From the NCBI GenBank assembly GCA_017506865.1, contig JAFCMP010000124.1:806001-870000 (forward strand): 64,000 nucleotides of DNA. Direction: 5' to 3'. Source of the stretch: Tribonema minus (Eukaryota > Sar > Xanthophyceae > Tribonematales > Tribonemataceae). Positions 55,641 to 64,000 of the stretch are shown here, piece by piece. Numbering within the stretch: the stretch's first letter is position 1; each line of letters starts with the position of its first letter. The position numbers and the translations under genes were made by a program. A model generated the notes under the pieces. That model made no database searches and was not told the origin of the DNA. It saw only the letters and a program-made list of their open reading frames with translations.

Positions 55641-58600
55641 ATTGAGTTGAACTTTGAGGCATCGCATCCCCGCGCGTCTATGTGCAGCACTCGTACAGCA
55701 CTCAGGGACGCAAGCCGTGGTCCTGGTGGCCTTGCGAACCGCACCTTGCCAGCAACATGGCCATTAAGCAGGGCGGGCCACCATACCTCGATGTATGACC
55801 AACCCCGCGCATCGGACTCTGGGTGTAAGCAATCGGCGGCGCCGAGATGATGCGCAAGCCCGGTGACCATACCTCAACTTGAAATACACGCACGACGCGC
55901 ACTTTCGCTCCGCAACCTGATGTGTAAAACGCGCAGAGGATGAGCGTTGTCACCATACTTCAACATGAAGTTTACAACTCCCAATACAGGGCACGCAACT
56001 TGAGCTCTACAAGTTCAACTTCAGACAAGGGACGCAGTTGGCGGCGCGTCTCCGCCCGCGTCGCCCTCCGTGTCCGATGCAGAAGCGCCGCCGCCCGCGC
56101 GCTCCAACGAGCGTTGGAGCCAGCTCAACAAACTTCAACTTGAACTTTAGATAGAATTTCTCTTCATGAGGGACGCACTTGGCGGCGCGCCTCCGCCCGC
56201 ATCGCCCTCCGCGTCCGATGCGGATGCCGCCTAAGCGCTCCGCTGAGTGCTGCCGCTTTTTTTTTTGGCCAGGTCAATAAACTTCAACTTGAACTCTGAA
56301 CATGATCTGCACAAGTTCAATTTCACACAAGGGACGCACTTGGCGGCGCGCCTCCGCCAGCGTCGCCCTCCGCGTCCGACGCAGAATCGTCGCCGCCCGC
56401 CGAGCGCTGCCGCTTGTGGTGCTTCTTGTCGTGCTTGCCGCTGGCGGTTTTGCGCGACTTGCCATCGCCGCCGTCATCGCGCTTGTGCCGGTCTTTGTGC
56501 TGCGTGCGCGGTGTCGCGGGTGCAGAGGTTCAGTGCTGTAGTCAAGAAAAGTAAGCCCCAGATGTGACATTCAGAGTTCAAGAGCTAGGTGGAGCATCAG
56601 CGCCTGAGCCGCCGCCGCCGCCGCCGACAGTTGCGCTTTGTGCCGGTCTTTGTGCTGCGCGCGCGGGCGGGTCACAGACATTCCATCAGTGATGATGTCG
56701 TTGTTTTGCAGGTGCGCGGATGTACACATATACTTCTATGGATGCCGCCGGCGACCAGAGCGTTGCAGCAGCGGATGTCCGCGGGGCGCGCCTGACCCTA
56801 ACCCTAACCCTAACCCTAAGCAGCGGAAACCCGCAGAGCGCACGTGACGCGGCAGCCGCCCATTGCAGCGCATCGCCGCCACCAGGCGTGCGCGAACGGC
56901 GATGACTGCACATGAAACAAGCAGAGCTGCACCGCATTTTTGTCTGCACCTGTGGCAGCGCTCAGCTTTTGTGGGGGCGCGCGCCGACTGCGCCGTCAAC
57001 TCAAGGTCTGAGGCATCTCTGTCGGAAGTTGCAGCTTCGCGGGTGTGTGACAGACATTGCTGATTAATGAGGTTTGACCCCCGAGTAGGGTTGACGGGAT
57101 GACTTGTCAAATCCGAGTCGATTTGTCACCGAGTAATTCCTCTGGCGAACAGACCGAGTCATGAGTAATGTGGTTCAGCCTGAAGCGAGTCGATTTTTAC
57201 TCGGATCTCCGTGTAATTTATCAGCACCTTTTCAGGCGAGTAATGGCGAGTAATGCAGGGGCAACACCCGATTTTATACCAATTTTTACAATTTGCAGAC
57301 AATGTACGTGTCGTCGTCCTTCCTAGTCGTGCGCTCAATGCAGGAATGGTGCGCTTCTGACAAGGTTTCAAATGTCTTTGGTGAAGTTTACAAATCCAGA
57401 TCTGATTGGCACAGCTGTTGCTTTGTCGAACTTTACGTGATAAGCGATGTCGCGCTTTTTGCCGAGCTGCTGAACTGCAGCAGCTTACAGCAGCCCACAA
57501 GCTTCTCCCCCCCATGAGATACTCATCCTCTGATCACGAAGAATTATTGCCTTTGCCGCTGCGTTCGATGACTGAGTAGTAGACCCCACGTGTCATTCTG
57601 CATGAACGGGGTCATATGATGTATACCACGTGGCTGCAGGCAGTGGGGCTCTTCCAACTAGCACGTCTGCTGCTGCTTCTGCAGCTTCCGCCAGGTTATG
57701 CGTGCCAACCTACAAGTTCGGGCGAATACTCCGAAAATTACCGCAACCGTCCGGCCGAATAAAAGGACCGATCGGTCACCCGTCGTTTGTGTTGGGACTT
57801 CGGAAACAACAGCCTCATACAGTCTGTAATCAATCGGTGCTGGGCACCACGCCGAGTGATTATTTGACTGCCCATGGCAGACCGAGTGAGTTTCACCGCT
57901 TAAAATCGGTGTGGCTGGGACCCCGAGTAACGAGTAAAACTCGGTAAAACTCGGTCCCGAGACTCGGTCTCCGAAAAAAATCGGCAATGTCTGGTGTGTG
58001 ACACCAAAAGAACAAGGAACTTCAAGCCAGAGGGGCGTCACCTTCTGCGCTGGGCACTGCTGAGCGCTGCCACACGGCACGGCGCTGTCGCTGCTAACGC
58101 GGCAGGCGCCACAGGGACCTGTGCTGCCCAAACCTGATGCAAAGCCCCCCCGGCTCTCTGAACAACGCATCTTGCTGCAGTGCGCTGCAGCTTCGGATGT
58201 GACGGTGTTTCAATTAAACGGTGCGTGCCAGCCAAACCTCAAATGCAGGTGCGTCCCCTCATATATGCGCCCAGCAAAACTTCAAATGAGGGGTGCCAGC
58301 AAAACTTTCAAATAAGGGCGCGTCACCGCAGTTGTGCAAAAACTTCAAACATGGGTGCGTCACCTTTTCTGTTGGCGCGCGCGCCTGCGTCATGTCCACG
58401 ATCTTCATCGGCCGCGCCGCGTTTGTCGCTGAACGCTGCCGCACCACCGTTTTGTGCTGATAGCCCTTGCCCACCTGCCGTCAAAGAGAGTACGGTTGAA
58501 TTTTGAAGTTTGTGCTTGAAGAAACAATTGAAGTTTGTGCCGAGCGCTGCCGCACCCGTCTTGTGCTGATAGCCCTTGCCCACCTGCAGTAAAAAAAGAG

Positions 58601-60541
58601 GGTACATTTGTTTGTGCTTGAAGAAACAATTAAAGTTGTGCCGGGCGCTGCCGCACCACCGTCGTCATGTTGACTGCCCACCTGCAGTCAAAGAAGGTAC
58701 AATTGAAGTTCATGCCTGAAGAAACAATTGAAGTTTGTGCCGAACGTTTCCGCACCACCGTTTCATGCTGACAGCCCTTGCCCGCCTGCAGTCGAAGAGG
58801 ATGCAATTGGAGGTGCTTTTTTGACGAAACAATTGAAGTTTGAAACAATTGAATTTGTGTCGAGCACTGCTGCACTGTTTCATGCCGATGGCCCTTGTCC
58901 ACCTGCAGTTGTTGACGTGCGCATGCAGAAAAGAGGGTGCACATGACGCGCGCGCTTGAAGCAACCATTGACTTTCGTGCCGGCGCTGCTGCAGAGCGCT
59001 GCCGCACCGTCGTTTTGTGCCAATAGCTCTAGCCCGCTTGCACGGGTGTTGATGTGTGCATGCAGAAAACAGGCTCAACACTGCACGTTACAAAACTGGT
59101 ACTTCTATATGTATACCTCAAAGGGTACTTTTGATGCTGATGGCCGTTGCCCACTGCAGTCGTCCACTTTCGCACGCAGAAACCAGGCTTTTGTTACAAT
59201 TTTGTGGTGCACGCTTGAAATAACCGTTGAAGTTCTGTCCAGATACTGCCGCACCGCTTCTGGGCTGCTGGCCTTTGCCTGATGTATGAATGCGTGCATG
59301 CACTCAAACAGTGCAACGCACAGATTGAGCCTGTCGGTGCGCAACTGAGTTTTTTGAGCACAATAGTACATGTAGCATAGCAGCAACTGAGTGCTGCCGA
59401 ATTGCCGTGTGTGCTGATGATATGCTGGCATTATCATTCTGAATACATGATGAGGATCAGAAACATCATCAAATTAATAATTGCATGTAGACAGTGCTGT
59501 GAGGCCACCAGTGAAACAATGCTGCTGGCGCGCACTTTACCTACCCACTGGTATGGCGCGACTCCAAGTGTCCATGTTCACTGTCTGACGCATATGCCAC
59601 ACCGCCTTGGGGCACAGCGCAGCGGTATGCGACTTGTATCCCCTGCTTCTGCACAGCGGCTGTGAATCCGCTTTATTGTTGACACTGAGAAGCATACTGC
59701 ACTCCTGATGACTGTGCATGACCGTATGTAATGAAAAAAATGTTGGGAGCCTGCAGAAATGGCTGACGATTACTCGGCCGTTGTGGCTGCTCATCCTGTG
59801 CTTGCGCTGGACCTCGCAATCCACCATCGCAGCTTTTCAAGTGTACCCCACGCCAACAGCATCATAACTCCTTGCTGCCTAATTGTACATGTGGGATGAG
59901 CAATAACTGTAGTGTATCGTTGCCTGAATCCACATCCATCTACGGCGCAGCCAAATCACTCGAGAGTGCCCCACTATTGCAATGTGTCGGGAAGCAGTGG
60001 AAACAAAGACCACATTCAATATATCACTCAAATCCGTTTGTCTGAAAGGTGAGCTTGAGTGTAACAGGCACTCAGGCCGCATGTGATAGTCAATACTTCA
60101 ATCATCGCTGCTGTAGAAGCTCGACAGTAGTATGTTTGGGAAGTTCTTCACGAAGCCATCCGATCAAGCCTTTGCCGAGCGGCACTATGAGCTGCACGCA
60201 AGCTCTAATGATCTGCACGCTCATAGCACCTGAACTCAGGAAACGCTGCGCAATACACCATACCTTCAGGCCGCCATGATGCCTCACAAGAAGTCATTCT
60301 GCTCAAGTTTCTGCCAGACCCTTACCTCAGTATTTCGAAACTGAGTCTGGTCCACGATGAAGTTTCCGCCAGCTGCATCGCCCTCCTCCAGCTCCCTCGC
60401 CCTCAAGTCCCTCGTCAGCTCCATTTCCATGGCCAAGCCTGCATCAGTCTGGGCGGATCTGGGGATGAACTTCAGCTCGGACATGCCGTTGCCGTCATCG
60501 GAAGACGAGGCCTCATCGGCAACAGCTCGCTCCAAAGCCAT
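55204..60541 (-). CDS. Gene Y: unknown charged nuclear-type protein, four phased exons (3' end unresolved)
   Basis: Exons 60541-60326 (ATG, MALERAVADEASSSDDGNGM), 58474-58364, 56499-56340 and 55263-55204 join in phases 0, 0 and 1. The first exon has SELKFIPRSAQTD and ends VDQTQFRNTE; exon 2 reads GKGYQHKTVVRQRSA to PMKIVDMTQARAPTEK; exon 3 is Lys/His-rich (HKDRHKRDDGGDGKSRK, GKHDKKHHKRQRS) and then acidic (DDSASDAEGDAGGG); exon 4 reads IEVARPALQELRCLLELKL, possibly a helix. No family is recognised. The charge pattern suggests a nuclear RNA- or chromatin-associated factor (inference). It is divergent from the apyrase gene. The intron between exons 2 and 3 carries a transposable element. Confidence 0.55.
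56030..56245 (-). repeat. Two donor-side echoes of gene Y exon 3
   Basis: Copies at 56165-56240 and 56030-56105 repeat SDAxGDAGGGAPP and the donor region, with TTCAACTTGAA beside each. In the farther copy the donor GT is changed (CTGCGT). An acceptor-side echo (QHKDRHKAQL) is at 56600-56665. Confidence 0.85.
57052..57992. mobile_element. 941-bp non-autonomous DNA transposon in gene Y intron 2
   Basis: The ends are short inverted repeats: AGACATTGCTGATT at 57052 and its counterpart AATCGGCAATGTCT ending at 57992. They are flanked by an exact 10-bp duplication GGTGTGTGAC (57042-57051 and 57993-58002). Inside, CGAGT/ACTCG pentamers are dense toward both ends, for example CCGAGTAACGAGTAAAACTC, as in elements whose transposase binds subterminal repeats. 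No transposase frame is present. Base composition differs from the GC-rich surroundings. The superfamily is unresolved. Confidence 0.8.
58020..58335 (-). repeat. Donor-side echoes of gene Y exon 2
   Basis: Short units with donor GTGACGC and a TTTGAAGTTTT motif recur every 30-35 bp at about 58327, 58290 and 58257, and once more at 58030. Confidence 0.6.
58540..59295 (-). repeat. About seven acceptor-side echoes of gene Y exon 2
   Basis: Units of about 100-120 bp repeat CCTGCAG, the exon head (GKGxQHxTVVRQRSA) and an AATTGAAGTTTG-type intron piece near 58560, 58660, 58760, 58880, 59010, 59140 and 59260. All lie upstream of the full exon at 58474. Confidence 0.85.
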
Positions 60542-61239
60542 GATTGCTCGACTCACGCAAGCAGCTAGCACACTAACTTCTTTCTTCCGAAGCAAAACTT
60601 CAACTTGCAACTTCCAAACCTGTCTTGGGGTAGTTAGTTGTGTGCTAGCTGCGACCAACAAGGAAGGAGGAGTTGGCGCGGAAGGGAGTGAGGGGACTGA
60701 CTCTGTGTCAGCGCTCGGTTGCAGCTGATGCAGGGACGGGGAGGCAATGGCAGCAGCAGGCGCACCAGCTACATCAGCCAGTTCGATGGAGGAGGCTGGT
60801 CTGCAGCGACGCAGCGACCAGGATACTGCACGGTGGCGATCGTCATGACGATTGTGCTTCTGGTTTTTGGTGAGTGACTTCAATGCTTCATCGCTGGTGA
60901 CATTGTGTACAAAATAAAATTGTGCGACCCGCAACGGCAGGACACCAAGGGTTGTTAGTAAGCAGTTCTGTACGGTTGCTGCTGCGTGCATAACAGCTGC
61001 AGTACGTGTTGCGACATGATCACACCAAGGACGATCAAATTCAGCACGATGGGTCGACTACTCTTGGCGCATCTCTTATGCTGCATTGTGTTGCGCACAT
61101 GTCTCACCGTTCAGTGTCAAGCAACAGGAAAGTGCTGCAACTGAGCCGCCGCCCACCTTGCCTGAGCCAACCTTCGACAACATGAAAGCAGCTTGAAGTT
61201 GCCACTACTGCCACTAGGGCGCTGACACCACGACAACCC
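60542..61239. promoter_or_regulatory. Divergent intergenic region between gene Y and apyrase
   Basis: About 700 bp between opposing ATGs. The minus frame stays open above 60541, so gene Y might start further up. No motif stands out. Confidence 0.35.
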
Positions 61240-63907
61240 ATGACAGATGATGACACCGCGCTGCTCACGACGTTTGTCACTGCTGCTGCAGCGTTGCCAA
61301 CCATCACCTTATACGGCAGGGCGTCCAACAACATGCAGCCCAGTCTCATCTCGCCAGCGGAGGTCACGGGCCACCCGTCAGACTATCGGTGAGCGCCCAC
61401 TGAACATCATCAACACGGTTGAGACTTGGCATACGGCGGCATGGTGCCTGCAAAAGTGCAGCCATGCGGGGCCTCTTTGCCACAGCGCTCCATTCCTCTA
61501 CTACATGCCTGCTAAATAGCATTTTACATTCAAGACGACAGGTGCTTGATTTGGCTGGTGTGATATTGCTGTTGAACACTCACCTTCATACCCTTGTCCC
61601 AACAGCCTCGATTTGGCCCTCTTGGCATCTGACCATCAAGCGCGAAATCACGGCATCAGTAACAGCCGATGCCACGGGGCATTTCAACAATGCCTCGTAC
61701 ACCCCTCAGCTTCGGTACAAGCGCACGGTAGTGTCAACAATCGACATGCATTTCAGCGACGAATCAGCGTCGCGTTTGAAACGTACCACGCGCAGTTCGT
61801 GTCAACTGGCGACTCGCATTTGAGAGACCAACAGTCCCACTATTTGAATCGATCATGTTACTACGGTTGGCGGCGACGCCACCGGTGATTTGCATCCGAG
61901 AGACCAGCCAGTGCCACGTTTGATGTGATCATGCTGCTACCATTTGGCGGCAACGAACTGGCGACTTGCATCGAGAGACCAACATTTGCCACCACTCAAA
62001 TGATCACGCTGCTACCATTCAGCGGCGGTGCAAGCAGCGACTTGCATCCGAGCGTCTAGCCAGTGCTGAGTTTGAAACGATCGCGCTGCTGCGGTTGACG
62101 GCGATGTCGCAGGCTGCTGGTCATTGCGGATCTCGACACGCAGAGCCGCGTCGGCACGGACGGCAAGGTCTATCACTCCATACTTCAAGAGGGGACGCTC
62201 CACCGCAGCGCCGACACGGGGCGCTACAGCGTGCAGTGGGGCGGCGCGCACAAGCTCAAGAGCGGCCACAACGAGGCGGGCCGCGGCATGGAGCTGAGTG
62301 AACTCGTGGAGTACAATGTGAGTTCAGCGGACTAGTGGATTCAGCAAACTCGTGGAGGTGCGGTGTGAGTTCAACAGACTCGTGCAGTACAGTGTGAGTT
62401 CGACAGACTGGTGGAGTACAGTGTGAGTTCAGTGTGAGTTCAGTGCAGTGGGGCGGCGCGCACAAGCTTAAGAGCGGTCACAACGAGGCGGGCCGCGGCA
62501 TGGAGCTAAGTGCATTCGTGAAGTATAATGTGAGTTCAGCGGACTAGCGGGTTCGGCAAACTCGTGGAGTGCGGTGTGAGTTCAAGAGACTCGTGCTGAA
62601 CATTTTGAGTTCGACATACTCATGGAGTTCAGTGTGAGTTCAGTGCAGTGGGGCGGCGCTCACAAGCTCAAGAGCGGCCACAACGAGGCTGGCCGCGGCA
62701 TGGAGCTCAGCGAACTCGTGGAGTACAATGTGAGTTCAGCGGACTCGCGGAGCCCGCCATGTGGGTTCAGCGAACTCGTAGTGCGGTGTGAGTTCAACAG
62801 ACTCTGAACTCAGTGAACTCAGGTTCATTGAAGTCGTGGAAGCTCAAAACAGACTGAACTCGTGGAGCCCGCCATGTGCGTTCAGGGGACTCGTCAAGTG
62901 TGGCGTACATCAACAGACTCGTGGAGTACAGTGTGTGCGCTGTGGTGGGGCTAATTCTAACCCTAATTCTAACCCTACCCCTACCCCTGGAAGCGTGGGG
63001 AGAGCATACGGAAGGCCTTCAACAGGTAAGAAAAGGCGAGGGTTCTGCACAATGTCTGCCGTTGCTGCGCCGGCTGAGGCAGCCCGATTGGCTCGCTTGG
63101 GGGGGGAATATAAGAAGAGGAAGTGCCCTCCTCTGAGGTTGAGGTTTAAATTGAAGTTTGCTTGCACCACAGGAGACACGGTACAGAGCACTCAGGTGGC
63201 ACCTCACTCAGTCTTTTGCTTGCCTCTTACCCCACATAGCGGCCGCTACGCGCGTCACTTGTGTGTGCGGTGCAGGGGCGGCTGTACACATTCGACGATC
63301 GCACTGGCGTACATGGTCTTGTTTGTACTTTTCGAGTATACAGCAGTCAGGTGGCACCTCAATCTCGGCCCCAACAGCGTGTTGCTTACCTCAAACAATG
63401 CTTGCTACGCTTGTCACTTGTGCTTGCGGTGCAGGGGCGGCTGTACGCGTTTGATGACCGCACCGGCCCCAGTATCATATCAGCGACCTCTACTATCTGG
63501 CCTAAGAAAGTGTTTCGTTCGTATGTCTTGGCACATCGCTCAGCCTATCGCGCGCCGCTTGCATACCTCACGCAGCGCCTGCTACGCGTCTGTCTCGCTC
63601 TGGTGTGCGGTGCAGGGGCGGCTCTACACATTTGACGACCGCACCGGCACCAATTGCTCTTGGCATCTGGTAGTGGAAGTAACTGACCTCGACAGGCGCT
63701 CTCCTCACGGTATGCTCGCCGCACGTGTCGCTTGCTATCTACGCGTCTCAACAGCCGCTCACGTCACATTACGCTCACTAGATGTGTCGCTTGCAACTCA
63801 TCTGGTGTGCAATGCAGGGGCGGCTCTACACGTTCGATGACCGCACTGGCATAGTCTTCGAGGTGATTAAGGAGAGCAGCGGGGACTACCACGTCGCGCC
63901 CAAGCAT
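61240..63907 (+). CDS. CANT1: CANT1-type calcium-activated apyrase, first three exons (continues past right edge)
   Basis: Exon 1 (61240-61388) starts MTDDDTALLTTFVTAA and ends PSDYR across the splice. Exon 2 (62113-62317) gives LLVIADLDTQSRVG, then HKLKSGHNEAGRGMELSELV. Exon 3 (63818-63907) gives GRLYTFDDRTGIVFEV to VAPKH, donor GTAAGT. Phases are 2 and 0 and fit exactly. ADLDxxSR, GRGMELSEL and the DDRTG block are hallmarks of the soluble calcium-activated nucleotidase family, which hydrolyses UDP/GDP in the secretory pathway or outside the cell. No signal peptide is clear in exon 1, although LTTFVTAAAALPTITL is hydrophobic. The remaining propeller blades lie outside the window. Both introns are full of echoes. 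Confidence 0.85.
61735..62110 (+). repeat. About four acceptor-side echoes of apyrase exon 2
   Basis: Units of about 70-75 bp (GCGACTTGCATYYGAGAGACCA and ATGATCACGCTGCTACCATT-like) repeat toward the true acceptor at 62112. They carry mostly intron sequence. Confidence 0.65.
62430..62780 (+). repeat. Donor-side echoes of apyrase exon 2
   Basis: Copies at about 62437-62535 and 62637-62750 repeat GAHKLKSGHNEAGRGMELS and the donor GTGAGT. Many short GTGAGTTCAGCGGACTCG units follow each copy, out to about 62935. Confidence 0.9.
63260..63680 (+). repeat. Three acceptor-side echoes of apyrase exon 3
   Basis: Copies near 63275, 63440 and 63617 repeat GGTGCAG followed by GRLYTFDDRTG with an intact acceptor, at 165-200 bp spacing before the true exon at 63818. 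Each then diverges into intron sequence. Confidence 0.92.
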
Positions 63908-64000
63908 GTAAGTTCAACATTGCCAACTTCACACCAAGCGCGTCACAACAAGTATAGTGACATCATTTGTACGTCGACAGTTGCACACAGAAGTGTGCTC

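Noticed and set aside
57052..57992. hAT element
   Set aside because: The target duplication is 10 bp rather than 8 and the tips do not resemble the usual hAT tips; superfamily left open.
1..64000. tRNA or rRNA genes
   Set aside because: None was recognised on either strand by eye; a covariance-model search was not possible.

Overview
The window is nuclear DNA of a eukaryote, most likely a stramenopile (heterokont) alga. This is inferred from three things: genes split by many GT-AG introns, a KHA-like domain fused to an AMPK/SNF1-like kinase (an architecture I associate with oomycetes and heterokont algae), and a CCT-domain protein, which is typical of photosynthetic lineages. There is no operon structure. 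The sequence is rich in GCC/CAG runs, long G or C homopolymers and interstitial TTAGGG repeats.

Layout, left to right. 292-1731 (-): N-lobe exons of a CaMKK-like kinase that runs off the left edge. 4901-9582 (-): an unknown low-complexity protein (gene X). 10472-11551 (-): a retroelement remnant with a CCHC knuckle and nuclease-like region. 12180-13480: two fold-back hairpin elements. 15552-16982 (-): an intronless CCT-domain regulator. 18889-29853: a complete Mutator-like element with 151-bp terminal inverted repeats, a 10-bp target duplication, and a transposase that carries a WRKY/GCM1-like finger, a DDE core, a SWIM finger and a PDZ domain. 31318-49232 (-): a 14-exon KHA-kinase-IQ gene whose exons join in phase to exactly 930 codons including the stop. 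49519: an orphan first exon. 50394-52637 (+): an MPHOSPH6-like RNA exosome cofactor. 55204-60541 (-): an unknown charged protein (gene Y), with a 941-bp non-autonomous element in one intron. 61240-63907 (+): a CANT1-type apyrase that runs off the right edge.

The most striking feature is how the introns are built. In nearly every multi-exon gene outside the Mutator-like element, intron sequence is made of diverged tandem copies of the splice junctions themselves. Copies lying upstream of an exon keep the acceptor and the exon head. Copies lying downstream keep the exon tail and the donor. Whole exons are never repeated. I call these junction echoes; by hand I count about 42 in the kinase gene and roughly 80 in the window. 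TTAGGG tracts and an ACTTGAAGT-like motif sit among them.

Functional links: a CaMKK-type kinase and an AMPK-like kinase with a conserved activation-loop threonine lie in one window, which could represent an upstream/downstream pair. Gene Y and the apyrase, and the kinase and the orphan exon, are divergent pairs with short shared upstream regions.
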